DNA from: Diphasiastrum complanatum
Lineage: Eukaryota; Streptophyta; Lycopodiopsida; Lycopodiales; Lycopodiaceae
Reading direction: 5' to 3'
Length of the DNA stretch: 64,000 nucleotides
NCBI GenBank assembly: GCA_029204225.1
Contig: CM055097.1
Coordinates: forward strand, 51,432,195-51,496,194
The notes below the pieces were generated by a model. That model made no database searches and was not told where the DNA came from. It worked only from the letters and a program-made list of their open reading frames with translations. Below, piece by piece: positions 15,335 to 26,000 of this stretch. The stretch's first letter is position 1. The number at the start of each line of letters is the position of its first letter. The position numbers were made by a program, and so were the translations under genes.

Positions 15335-15342
15335 GCCCTCTG

Positions 15343-16289
15343 TACCACACGTATTATACTGGCAGAGTTTGTCGTCCCCCCATTCAGCTAGAGGCACTGT
15401 TCCATATTGTCACATTCATACAGCGACTGGAGGATCTCCAGGGTGGAGACACACACTATGCTACATTCTAAGGGGGGACACTCCCAACACTTACATTCTA
15501 AGGGACACTCCTTCTCGTGGTATTCCCAGACTTGTCGTCTCCTTTCCACATTGGGTATTCATATTGCTGACCTACCAATTGGTACTCAGGGCCATCTGTA
15601 TAGGGCGTACCTTCAGAGCACTTGGCAGGGTTCATCAAGGGCAAAGACTAAGTTTTATCGTGTACATTTTTTATCTCGTGATCCCGCTGGGTATCCTATA
15701 GTACCCGTGGGTGATTTTCGGGTTTCCTCTCACCAACTAGCCATTGAGACTGGCAGATATAGTGGCACCCCGCAAGAGGCTTGGATTTGTGGTATGTGTG
15801 ATACACACGAGGTAGAGGATGAGTTTCATTCTCTCTTCAGATGCCCTACTTACTATGAGATCTGAGGGAGATATTATTGCTTGTTTCGAGATCACCCAGT
15901 CACACACTCTACCTTGATATCATATGAGGACCCCAAATGTATTGCACTGATGATTCGGGAAATGTCAGACTTGTGTATGGTGAAACTTCACATAGACACC
16001 CTCCCCTTCCTACAGTTGAGCATCCAGGAGTGCTTATCTCGCCAGAGAGAGACTAGAGAGTATTGATTCTGACGAAGAGGCTGAGATTCTAGATGCTTCC
16101 ATACATAGACAACAGAGAGAGTGTAGACGTCCAAAGAGACAGCCAGCCCACAGGCCACAGCCACGGCAGCAGAGACGACACCGACAGTCTACTCAGAGAC
16201 AGAGGTCTGCAATTCGTTCAGCAACAGTGTCAAAGCATACTATACACCATTATTATACAGGCGGAGGGACATCTATTGTACCAAGATGA
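15343..16289 (+). pseudogene. LINE ORF2 C-terminus with Cys/His motif
   Basis: This is the continuation of ORF2 after the hAT insertion. It includes LFHIVTFIQRLEDLQGG, then ISRDPAGYPIVPVGDFRVSS-like residues and ICGMCDTHEVEDEFHSLFRC (15784-15843), a Cys-X2-Cys-X9-His-X4-Cys motif followed by PTYYEI. A stop at 15864 and a frameshift near 16060 break it. The final frame (16066-16289) is an Arg/Gln-rich basic tail, with IDSDEEAEILDASIHRQQR and, later, TGGGTSIVPR before the stop. A C-terminal Cys/His motif in LINEs is thought to bind nucleic acid. Confidence 0.8.
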
Positions 16290-16439
16290 TAGACTGTGTT
16301 GGTGCCAGTCACTAGTTCCTATTTTTTGCAGTTATTGTTTCTTTTAGGTGGTAGAGCTTTTAAGCTCCCACTTTGCATACTTGACATGTACCTTCTTATT
16401 AGTCCTATGTACCTTAAGGTATTTCAAGGACATTAATAA

Positions 16440-16442
<3 letters not shown>

Positions 16443-16534
<92 letters not shown>
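16443..16534. repeat. (CT)n microsatellite immediately after LINE 3' end
   Basis: This 92-bp CT array starts four bases after an AATAAA signal and ends at CACATACATAATACATAC. Confidence 0.96.
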
Positions 16535-16537
<3 letters not shown>

Positions 16538-18410
16538 TACATAATACATACATCACACTCCCTATTCAGGTTATTATTGGAGCAACATTTTGCTTCCACA
16601 TAAATGTAAGTTGTATGTTTAGGAGAAACAAACACCAATTCATGTGATCGTATCATGCATCTATGCTAAAAAACTGAGAGACTGATACTTTTCCTTTGCA
16701 TAAATCAATGTAGAAATCTTTTCTAGCCATATAGTTAACTTCGTCAATTGAAAAATGCAAGGCCAAAGTAGCCAGCCAAAGAGCTTCAATACCCATTGAG
16801 GGTAGTCAAAAATTGATGCTTCAAAAAAAAATGCATAATATCAGATTTTACTGCTTCGTGATTGAACAGATGCAAATAAAACAACGTTTCAAAATCAAGT
16901 TCAGGTGCATTTAAAAACACCCAAGTTATTATCTCACACCTATGAATGGTATAACTGCTTTCTTTCTCTTCATGCTATCCGAGCTTATATTGCTTCAATC
17001 ATAAGTAGATCTATAGAAATTTAAGGAAGCTAATTTTGAGCTTCAGCATTTGGAACGGTGTCATCCTGCAGATTAAGTCTCTTGCATGTGAAGTAAAAAT
17101 ACAAGATCAAAAAAAAAATACTCAAGTTTTGGCTTGCTTTGATTGCCCTTTGGAACTTTTGGTAACACACGCTGGGAAGTGACTCTCTCAAACTTGTTCA
17201 TAATATACCCCTATAAACGTCTCTCAAACTTGTTCATAATATACCCCTATAAACGTCGTGCATTTAAAATTTCATAATGGAAAAAGTCAGCTACAGTCGT
17301 CCAATAAGCAGTGAGTCAGCTGGGACTTCGTTTCCTCTCCATAAGGTCAAGTGGGGGTTCAACGCCAATCCGCCACACAAATGAGGACATACAAGAGAAA
17401 AAAAAAGGGTCAACTACATGTATCCACAACCATCCTCAATTAATCACGTATAGCCATGCATAACAAGATAGGGCAAAAAGAGTCGACAACTGAAACAAAA
17501 GTTAAATCTTAAGGACTCAAAGTAATTGAGTTCTAGGTCTTCAAGCAAGTATCAGGAGATCAGAGAACGAGGACGGGAAATTGGAATTGCCTTTAAAAGG
17601 AAACGTTGAGCTGGTGAACTTTTTGTCAAATTTCTCTTATAATGACAAGGTAGGGCTAGCTTCGTTTCCAGAGAAGCGAAGTAATGATAATATATAAGTC
17701 TAAGCATTCATGCGGCATAAAGTTAGGTGAAAGAAATTACAGGAATGTATTATTATTATGTGAAAATGATTAGCTAAAATCAAGCGCAAACTCCTTACCG
17801 ATTTCAAGTAGATTAAAACGTTCGTCCCACCCGCAAAGCGTCCCCCTTTGACTTAAACTGTACTGAAGTCTTCTGAATGGTATCCACATAGCAATCGGCT
17901 TGACTATAGAACTCCGTCCATAATGTAACAGAAAATGCCAGAGAAGAGATCCATCGGCAAAATTGCAAAAGTAACGAGTTGCAAAATCAGCAGCAGCTTG
18001 CTGCAGCTCCGGTTGCTAAGACAGCCCACACCGGGCTGAGAAAAAAAGTCTCTCTTTTCCGATCATCATCATTCCTTAGGCCGCATCTCGCCACTTCCCC
18101 TGCACCTGCCCTCGGCTGCATTGACCCCACCCAATCAATTCATAATAAACTCCATGCGTAACCATAAGCCCCTTTCCTTCTCACAAACCCCAATCTTCAC
18201 AAACCTCACTTCAGGTGCTCCCTGCTCTAATCCAAACCTCATTCCTCCATGCCCCCAGAAACCTCATCACCGCATCAACATCATCATCATCATCATCTAA
18301 TCTAATCATAGGTTGTCATAAATAATAAAACTACAGCACTAAGTAGGCATAATAATCACCTGAGCACGAGAATCTAAGAGACAAGGAGAGTAGGAGGGGG
18401 AGCAGTAGCC
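16535..18410. other. Intergenic region leading into a GC-richer promoter-like segment
   Basis: No gene is seen up to ~17900. From about 17970 to 18560 the base composition becomes less AT-rich and contains CT-rich and (ATC)n stretches (18270-18297), as is common in plant promoters and 5' leaders. It precedes the ATG at 18411. A perfect 36-bp tandem duplication is listed separately. Confidence 0.35.
17185..17256. repeat. Perfect 36-bp tandem duplication
   Basis: Two identical adjacent 36-bp units, each starting CTCTCAAACTTGTTC and ending CCCCTATAAACGT, lie at 17185-17220 and 17221-17256. Identity suggests a recent event. Confidence 0.95.
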
Positions 18411-18532
18411 ATGGCTGCTGACGACCAGGTGGGCAGGCCTACACAAATTGTAGCGCAGGCAACTTCGAACTTCCCCAGCGGCATATCGCTGAAGTTCTCG
18501 TGCAGCAAAGCAGGGAAGCAAAGAAAAGAGGG
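18411..18532 (+). CDS. Possible first exon of an unrecognised gene
   Basis: I do not recognise this protein. The ATG lies in a good plant start context (GTAGCCATGGCTGCT). The frame reads MAADDQVGRPTQIV ... FPSGISLKFSCSKAGKQRKE for about 41 codons, then meets GGTAAAAT, which could be a splice donor. Past that point the frame runs into poly-C, CG and CT low-complexity sequence and is not credible coding. The surrounding rise in GC and the long non-TE upstream stretch favour a host gene start. No following exon was identified. It could equally be a chance open frame. Confidence 0.3.
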
Positions 18533-18603
18533 TAAAATAGCTTCAGCCCCTTTAATGTTCGTAAATCCCAAATTACCTTTCCTTCTCTCTCTCCTCGCCC
18601 CCC

Positions 18604-18686
18604 ACCCCCCCCCCCCCCCCCCGCTCTTACTTACTCATCACTCTACTCTTTCACTCACACGCGCGCGCGCGCTCTCTCTCTCTCTT
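18604..18686. repeat. Poly-C tract plus alternating CG and CT runs
   Basis: A run of 18 cytosines (18605-18622) is followed by an alternating CACACGCGCGCGCGCGC stretch (18655-18672) and a short CT run. The block is compositionally unlike its AT-rich surroundings. Confidence 0.93.
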
Positions 18687-18937
18687 TGCCCTTTTTTTGT
18701 TGTGTTTTACTAGCCTCAACCATAAGTCCCAACAATCCTCTTACCATGCTCCATGGTATTATGAACCCACATAAAAACCTAAGGTAATTGACTTATATCT
18801 AATTTTTAGGCCTTTTTACACCCTATATTATGTAAAGGGCCCCGGTTATTAGCTGCTCTGCCTTTGTACATACTTCCATTGCGAGCTACCTACTTCCTGC
18901 CTAACTGCCTATCACGCGACATAGAGACCTGCCTATT

Positions 18938-18945
<8 letters not shown>

Positions 18946-18980
<35 letters not shown>

Positions 18981-19202
18981 GTCCACATGAACAAGCCAGT
19001 TCTTGGTTGTGCAACCAGGAACAGAAGCCGAAAATTGGCTTTTGTCCACATGGGGCAAATTTGTGTGCCAATTCCTGGCACTCCAGTTCCTGGCACAGAC
19101 AGGAACTGGCTGGCTGAGGCACCCAGTTCATGGCTGCACAGCGAGGAACAGGCACAAAATAACCTCATGTGGGCACGCACAGAGAGAGAGAGAGAGAGAG
19201 AG
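18946..19202. repeat. GA-flanked duplicated block
   Basis: (GA)n runs at 18946-18976 and 19181-19202 bracket sequence in which related words recur: CCAGTTCTTGGTTGTGCA, CCAGTTCCTGGCACAG and CCCAGTTCATGGCTGCACAG, each followed by AGGAAC or a close variant. The pattern looks like two to three diverged copies of one unit. Confidence 0.6.
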
Positions 19203-20633
19203 GTCTCTCTCTAGAGGTCAATGGAGTGCACTGGAGGTCAGCCACTTGGAATGCTAGAGGTCTGTTTGTTGGCAAAATCTGTGGTGGATGCACGGTAGAA
19301 ATCTGCCAACTGGTAGAGCGCTGCAAATACATGTTGGCTGATCGCTGAAAAGCACTCTTTGTATTGATAATGAAGTGAAGGATCCACAATGGATGCCTTG
19401 GCAGGTGCAGCACTGAGGTTGTTGTAGAGAAACTCCACGTAGCAAAGAACTCAAGGCAGCGGCAAGCAGAATCTGACAGGAACAATCTGCAAGCACTACA
19501 TTGTGATTCATGGATGAGAACAACTCACGGGCAACAAAAAGCCAGAAAGCTACAAACAAAATGCCTGGAAGCCATGGAAAGTTCTAGAAACAGTGGCTCC
19601 ATGAACGTGCACACAAGAGTGTAAGTCTTGAATGAACGAGCCCACGACATCTGTACTTTTAGAAACACAATGCCATCCAACAAGGTAGACACCGATTGGA
19701 AAATTCTAGAAACACCTGTAGCATTTCAAAACAGATGTCCCATGTAGTAGCAGATTATGAAAACTTATGACCATTCCCTTACTGGAGGTCAGGTTGTGCT
19801 GGGGGCTACTTCTGCAGTTCTGACTGATCCTTGTGACTGTGCCTGAGACAAAAAATCAGCACAAAAATTAGGTGAAAACCAATTACGCATGGTAATGGCC
19901 ATTTGGTTGGGCCATTACCTAGTACATAAGAACCTAACGTGGGTGGGTGAGCCTAAGTCAATCATATGATACACCAACTCACCATGCATGGGAAGATCAA
20001 GACCTAGCAATGGTTCTTGATATTATTAACTCATGAGATCGCCCATATAGAATTGAACTTAGGTGGGCGAGCCAAACTCAGGCACTATACACTAACTCAT
20101 CTTATCAAGTGGGGGAAGATCAAGACCCAAGAATAAACGAGCATCATTGGCTATGCTCATATACATGGGTCTCTTAGAGTCTATGCTCAAATACACCTTG
20201 GTTCCTTAAACTACGTACTTAGAAACTTTGTCTCAATTCATTAGGTGAAACACATAGCCAACTCTAGCTAGAGTAAAAGGCACAATTTATTGTGTTGTGT
20301 TCATTGAAAAGTGTAGCCATTTTGTGGAAGCCAAAAAGGCATGCTTAAGCGTTGCTACCAAATGTGCCAAAACATCAATACAACCCCCTTATGTGGGGCC
20401 TACCAATTAGATCAGCTCAAATAAAATGAGACTCAAACAAAGAAATTGAGATGTTATATATGGCAAGCTCTTCAAATAGCTTTCTCATTAGGTTTTTGTG
20501 ACCACAATAGCCTCAAAAGTATGATGCAAATATAATTTGTAGCACCATTGGATCTGATTTTGTAATCTCAAATTTATGGAATATCATGTCATGAACATTT
20601 GTTCTAATGATTTCAAAAAGTGATTTTGTAATT

Positions 20634-20635
<2 letters not shown>
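19203..20635. other. Non-coding stretch, no gene seen
   Basis: Short open frames here show no recognisable domain. Two loosely similar segments around 19930-20010 and 20055-20135 share GGTGGGCGAGCC-like and GGGAAGATCAAGACC words, suggesting an old tandem duplication. Confidence 0.35.

Positions 20636-20723
<88 letters not shown>
20636..20723. repeat. (GA)n microsatellite, 88 bp
   Basis: This is an uninterrupted GA dinucleotide array. Read on the minus strand it is the same CT repeat that abuts the LINEs, but no LINE sequence adjoins it. Confidence 0.97.
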
Positions 20724-20725
<2 letters not shown>

Positions 20726-20780
20726 CATGCACATGCGTTCTTCTCCCACAATATTATCCTCAAAGCAAGGAACTACACTA

Positions 20781-21056
20781 CACTAGGCAACCCTGGTATG
20801 GACATGTTGCACACCTAAAAGCATATTAGATTGGGAGTAAAGCTTTGAATTTGGACAACAAAGATCCCAATACGATGTTTAGAGAATAGCCAACTAGAAG
20901 ATTAGTTCTATATGTTTTTATTATAAACTTTCGTCATCTCTATGGTAGTGGGGATATCTTGCATACAAACCTACACTACAGTACACACTAGGCAACCCTG
21001 GTATGGACATGTTGCACACCTAAAAGCATATTAGATTGGGAGTAAAGATTTGAATT
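20781..21056. repeat. Direct repeat of about 71 bp, copies 205 bp apart
   Basis: The segment starting CACTAGGCAACCCTGG at 20781-20852 recurs at 20986-21056 with almost no change (AAAGCTTTGAATT versus AAAGATTTGAATT at the end). No coding sequence accompanies it. Confidence 0.9.
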
Positions 21057-21744
21057 AATGTTTCCTATCTTCCATCTTGTGATGGATGATTTGGTGAGCT
21101 GCTAAGGTGGATCCTTTCGGATTATTTTTTTTGACAATGAAGCATATTATGTAGGAAGATCAATATGGAGATGATACTTAGACATCTTGATAATCGATAG
21201 ATTAATCTAGTAGAAAACCAAATTGTTATATATCTTGCAAGCTATTAAAACTCGTCTTAATTGACAAAATTTCAACTACAGAAGTTTGAAATGTGTGTTG
21301 AAATTGCAAAAGTTTGAAATAACCTTGCCGCTCCTTTTGATCCAACAAACTCCATGTTTTCTAAATTGCAAAAATTTAGATTCATGTTGGTGCTCATTGT
21401 GATGCAATCTATTCAAAGTTTCTTGGATGATATTCAGCTCGATAAGACTGTTCTCCTTTGATGTGAAAGCTATGAGGGGATGGAAGGAAACTTTGATATG
21501 CAATACAATTTGCATTTACATGAGAAGTCATGTTAGACAATGGTAGAAAATAGAGTCTTGAAGTATGGACCCCATGCATTGCAGCTACCTAGCTTCTAGT
21601 TATCTACACACGTTACTATTGAAGTCAAGTCACCGGAGTTGTGCGGGTAGACCAAAACCTCAGTCGGAGTTTTAAAATCCAATGTTTTTCTCTCTCTTAT
21701 GTGGCATTTCTTAGGAAACCCTTTTGGGGTTTAGAACTCCTCTT

Positions 21745-22410
21745 ATGATCTCCATGGATTTTGTGGTTAGGCTTCCCAAATCTGGGAAGGGTCATGATGC
21801 CATTTGGGTCATAGTGACATGCTTATCAAAATGGTGCAATTTATTCCAACCAAAACTACTGTCAAAGCTTCAAAACTTGCTCAACTCTTCGTTGAAAAGT
21901 TGTTCAGGTTGTATGGTTTGCCAAACGATATTGTTAGTGATCGGGATTCTAGGTTCACTGGCAAATCCTGGCAAGCAGTCTTTGAGAGACTGTAAACTAT
22001 CTTAAGTCTTTCGTCTACAAATAACCCAGAAACCGATGGTTAGACCGAACGTGTCAACTAGTCGACGGAAGATATGCTTCACGCATATGTTTCCAGGAGA
22101 CAATCTGATTAGAAAAAGTACCTTCCAATGGTTGAGTTCGCATACAGTAGTATGAAGCATAATGCCATAGATTTTATTCCTTTTATGCTCTTGTATGGCT
22201 TTCAGCCTCGTTCCCCTATCTCTGTTGGACTCAAGGGTCTCAAGGTACAAGCTACAGCAGATTTCTTGCATGACATGCCAGGAATGTTGCAGGTGGCTGC
22301 GAAAAGCCTTAGACCGGCCCCGGATTCAGCCCAATTCTATGTTCACCGGAGCTGCTCTCATCGAGAATTTGAGATCGGTGATTGGGTGTATCTTAGATTT
22401 CCTATTCTGT
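21745..22410 (+). pseudogene. Ty3/gypsy integrase core fragment
   Basis: Broken frames encode the catalytic core of a Ty3/gypsy integrase: SMDFVVRLPKSGKGHDAIWV (first Asp), LAQLFVEKLFRLYGLPNDIV, then SDRDSRFTGKSWQ (second catalytic Asp in SDRDSRFT), NNPETDG*TERVN (the Glu region, with a stop) and LPMVEFAYSSMKHNAIDFIPF. The C-terminal segment ends HREFEIGDWVYLR. That last motif is shared with the chromovirus at 58.1 kb, which has lost exactly this core. The zinc-binding N-terminus is missing. Several stops and frameshifts make it inactive. Confidence 0.88.
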
Positions 22411-22896
22411 GTATTTCTATCTCCTATGTATCTTATACATTCAGAGTAGCACACCAGATTAGATAGACTAAACAATCTATAACTAATCAGGGATTACAAG
22501 AGAGGTGGGTAGGCACGTCCTAACACTCTTCTGCTGACATCATCATATCAGATCAGGGGTTTTTGTACTTCTTGGTACTTGCATGGTCTTCCTGATCCTT
22601 TGGAGCGTGAAGGTCGAAAAGTGTCACGAAGATTTTCGTGTCGCTTTGAGCCGTTTGACTTTCGCGTCGTCTGACTTTCTCCTGCTGTATCACAAAAAAA
22701 TTTCTTTCGCGAACTTTTTACATTCGTGTCTCTTCTTCAGGGTGTTTGCGAACATTTTCGCTTCATGTCTTTTCGTGATGTTTGCGAACATTTTCACTTC
22801 GTGTCTTTTCGTCATACTGAGGGCTGAAAGCTAGCAAAGCTTTGGTAATAGGAACATTTTGTTTCTTCAAGACATGACAGCCAATCTGTGATAAAG
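22411..22896. other. Possible LTR remnant and 36-bp tandem units
   Basis: The stretch to about 22530 read on the minus strand begins TGTTAGGACGTGCC, which looks like an LTR start, but no partner LTR was found. At 22744-22815 two 36-bp units (GTTTGCGAACATTTTC...) are in tandem, with a more degenerate third unit near 22708. There is no gene. Confidence 0.4.
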
Positions 22897-23285
22897 TCAG
22901 GCCATTATTTCATGTTCATCTTCAGACTGGAGAGCCACGTTGGGATTGATCTGTATTGGATCTAAGCCGCAGTCCCAAAAACACTCTTGATGCATAAAAA
23001 AGACCATCGATCTGCAATATTCGGCGCTTTCTTTTACCCACAGATCAATGTTAGATTTATATTTGTGCCCGAAATCTAGCAAATGTAACCTTAGGTCATC
23101 CATGGAAGTGCTCCCTGAGATTTCTGGGATTATCGGCCAATTTACTTCTTCGACTAGTGGTTGCTCCGTTGGCCAAGGGTTTCTTTGTTTGAGCGGCATA
23201 TAAAATTGGTCAATTCTCTTCCACGCTAGCACCCTGAGATACTCTTGCAACCGCCTGTTGTCCTTTAGGACTTTATTTTTCCACT
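22897..23285 (-). CDS. Unrecognised open reading frame
   Basis: This minus-strand frame has well-mixed amino-acid composition (for example LRVLAWKRIDQFYMPLK, NPWPTEQPLVEEVNWPIIP and YCRSMVFFMHQECFWDCG). I do not recognise the family. It is open for about 130 codons before overlapping, in antisense, the gypsy gag fragment that starts near 23283, so its true 5' end is probably lost at that junction. It has no visible signal peptide or membrane segment. Being wedged between retroelement pieces, it may be a gag-like or captured host fragment. Confidence 0.3.
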
Positions 23286-23940
23286 TGGGTTGTTGTTGCA
23301 GCTGGTCAATTTTGAAAGAGTCCTTTATCAAGCGTTTTAAGCCCTTTCGTTTGATAGAGAGCTCTTTTGTCAAATTGAGTAACATCAAAATGGCAAAAGA
23401 CGAACGTGTACGAGACTATATTGAGTGTTTCAAATGCCTCAAAAGTCAAGTCCAAGAACAGCCCTCCGAATAGATGCTCATCATCTGGTTCCTAGTCGGA
23501 CAACCATTGAGTAAATTGAGTCTGTCATTGCCGACTGCTCCATAAAAAATGCGGATTTGAAGTATTTTCTGACCTCCTGCAAGCTCAACTCATTTTGTTG
23601 TTCCATAGTGCAATCAAATCCTTCACCGAACTTCAACACTATATCCATCGTAGTTTTCAACTGCCTCCTATTCTTGATGAACAGCGAAAACCAGAAGACA
23701 TTCACGAAATTCCTCAGATTCCTATGAATATGATGAATATACGTGTTGCTAAGGGAAATAGTATCACACTACCTTTGTCCTATAAAGATTATCCCGCAGT
23801 ATCTGCTATCCTCGATAGCGGATCAGGCGTTAATATTATGGCTTTGTCATTGGCAAAGTCATGGGGCTTCCATACCCTCAATCAACCACGATATAAACTT
23901 CGCATGGCTGATCAAAGAGTTACCAACCATGCTGGTCGTT
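23283..23940 (+). pseudogene. Ty3/gypsy gag-protease fragment
   Basis: The fragment opens with a retrotransposon gag motif, LKESFIKRFKPFRLIESSF and then MAKDERVRDYIECFKCLK. A stop follows at 23471. After frameshifts, the frame at 23595-23940 encodes a retropepsin-like protease: YPAVSAILDSGSGVNIMALS, with the DSG active-site triplet near 23812-23823, followed by YKLRMADQRVTNHAG. It ends abruptly at ~23940, where sequence becomes the antisense end of a copia gag. It is inactive because gag is interrupted and pol is absent. Confidence 0.75.
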
Positions 23941-24817
23941 TTCCCTCTCCATCACTTGGATGAGCATCTTCCTTCTCTTCATTGGAAATGTTGGCTTGCT
24001 TGAATTGACTCTTCTTCTTGAAGCAATTGGTGGCATAATGCCCCTTCTTGATGTTTTTCTTCTTCTTCTTGGATGTGAAAGCTTGAGAGGACTCATCGTC
24101 TTCTCCTTTCTCCTTGGAAATAAGATTGTTCTTGCTTGAAGAGGGTTGGTGTTGATTCTTACTTCTTGACTTGTGCTTGTCTTTGGTAAAGAGGACTTTA
24201 CCATCAATGTTGAGAGACAGTCTTTCCATTTTCAAAAGTTTATACTCTTGTCTTGATTCTTCAGAAATGAGCACACTTTGGAGTGCTTCCAAACTTGGTA
24301 GCTCCTCCTTAATGGCATAACTCTGAACAAGGTTGTCATATTCCTCCATTAACCCATTAAGTATGACTTGAACAAGTTCATTTTGGTTGATGGAGTCTCC
24401 TATGCATGACAATTCTCTATGGAGGTCTTTAACTCTCATTACATAAGCTGAAGCACATTCATCACTTCTCTATACACTTTGAAAAATTTGATTTCTTAGT
24501 GTTAGAAGTCTAGAAGTATTCTTTGCCTCATATATGGACTTGAGAGTATCCCAAGCATCTTTGGCATTAGTACAAGCACCAATTTCTCTTAAGATGTCAT
24601 TTGAGACATTCATTTTAATATAATGCAGAGCCATCCTAGCTCTCTTTTTGTACTTTGGAATTTCTTGAGGAATTTGTGGTTCTTCTTCAATTCCAAGTAC
24701 ATTATCCATCACATCTTGTAGAATTAAGACATATTCCATCCTAACCTTCCAAATTGAGTAATTGGAGGTTGACAATCTTTCACTTGCTTCTAATAGAGAG
24801 ACACCCATTGAAGTCAT
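23930..24817 (-). pseudogene. Ty1/copia gag
   Basis: The ATG at 24817 begins MTSMGVSLLEASERLSTSNY, the standard copia gag opening with the S/N-Y-x-x-W motif. WDTLKSIYEAKN and RLLTLRNQIF follow. After a stop at 24470 the frame at 24439 resumes with YVMRVKDLHRELSCIGDSIN, NGLMEEYDNLV and a Lys-rich linker. The zinc knuckle is reduced to KKGHYATNCFKKK, keeping only the last His and Cys. Gag packages element RNA. The 5' LTR and primer-binding site of this element lie at 25559-26000, in the expected order. Everything downstream of gag is lost at the junction with the gypsy fragment. Confidence 0.88.
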
Positions 24818-25558
24818 AAATAATGATGGAAGTCAAAAAAGATGGATGAAAAAATTGCTTATCTTCTCACTATAGGAACCAACCAAGGGGAAAAAACCAA
24901 ATCCTATGTAAGACAAAGCAAAAAACTGTGAGATAGATCTCACTAGTTTGACAATCTCTTTAAAACAAGATTTGAATCATTAAAAAAGATGAAGTATGGA
25001 AAAAGTTATGGTTCTCTGAATTTCACACGTGTGAAATATTCCAAAAATGTCAAATTGACTCAAATACAATCTATTTGTATGAAACAATTTGCCTAGAACC
25101 TATAAATTTTGTCTAAATCACATATAGATGAGATTGTCAACTTCTGGATGATTTTTGTGATCATTCAGGCAATAAATGACATGTACTTACGATTTGCCAC
25201 AGGTCTAGGCGCCCTACCTATGACTCTTCAAAAGCTTATAACTTTTGATTGGCTTATCCAACTGTCATGATTCAAATTGCATCAAATTCTACCATTTCTA
25301 GCTTTCTAGTGGGCCAATTTGCATGAAATTTGGATCTAAGGTGAGAGAGAACCACCAAACTGAAAATGGGCGGATTTCACATGTGCCAACACCTGAAGTT
25401 CCGTACAGTACCTGATCTAGAGCATTCAAAGTGGTTCGAAGCTCTAAATCACTAGAAGACTGCAAACTAGCTAGAAAGTAGAATCTAGACAATTCCTAGC
25501 TTGAAATCTGATCAAATTTGCAAACTTTTTGATTAGATTTGCTTGTAAATCTTAGGTA
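24818..25558 (-). other. Untranslated leader of the copia element
   Basis: This AT-rich sequence lies between the primer-binding site and the gag ATG of the minus-strand copia. Near 25023 it carries TTTCACACGTGTGAAAT, a palindromic CACACGTGTG motif that is also present at the LTR edge (25580). Confidence 0.5.
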
Positions 25559-26000
25559 GGCTCTGATACCATGTTGAATTCACACGTGTGGGACATCCTA
25601 CACATGTACTTTTGATCTCTTAAGCCCAATAATACCATAAAGGTCAGACTAGCATTGATTGACAATAAAAAAGCTGACCATTCAAGAAATATTATTGTGT
25701 TACAAGCAAGATCTGTCAACAAAACATGAAACTAAGTGCAATAAAGGCCTCAACTCGACTAGAGAGAGAATATGATAAAACTTGAGTAGAGAGAGAGGGC
25801 ACAAAGAGCTTAGTCTCCAAATTTGCATTACACACAAATTGCATCATCTTCTCAATGAGAGTACATCACATATATATAGATCCATGGACTCTCCTCCTAC
25901 TTTGAGTTGAATTGGAGTTATGAATCCACCTCTCAAGCTATCTAGACTTATTCAAGCCACCTCAATATGTCTAATTGTGCCACCTAGTATTTTCATGCAT
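25559..26000 (-). mobile_element. Copia 5' LTR with primer-binding site
   Basis: At 25559-25571 the minus strand reads TGGTATCAGAGCC-like sequence, the copia primer-binding site complementary to initiator tRNA-Met. The LTR begins at 25572 (TGTTGAATTCACACG on the plus strand, i.e. ...CAACA at the LTR end). A TATATATA motif near 25870-25877 fits the LTR promoter. The outer end of the LTR is not certain and is put at about 26000. Confidence 0.65.

Larger units (their letters stand above)
12448..16442 (+). mobile_element. LINE non-LTR retrotransposon, nearly full length but decayed
   Basis: This is the longest copy of the LINE family in the window. It contains an ORF1-like region (12700-13406), the start of an apurinic-type endonuclease (13451-13585), a large deletion, reverse transcriptase pieces (13599-14900), an inserted hAT element (14901-15334) and the ORF2 C-terminus (15343-16289). 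A 3' UTR with AATAAA at 16434-16439 runs directly into (CT)n, not poly(A). Compared with the other copies it lacks the YADD catalytic block (deleted near 14550-14580), so it cannot be autonomous. The RT motif GCPLSPTPFGLYIDELE and the C-terminal Cys-X2-Cys-X9-His-X4-Cys motif place it among LINEs with an AP endonuclease; the clade is not resolved. Confidence 0.88.
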
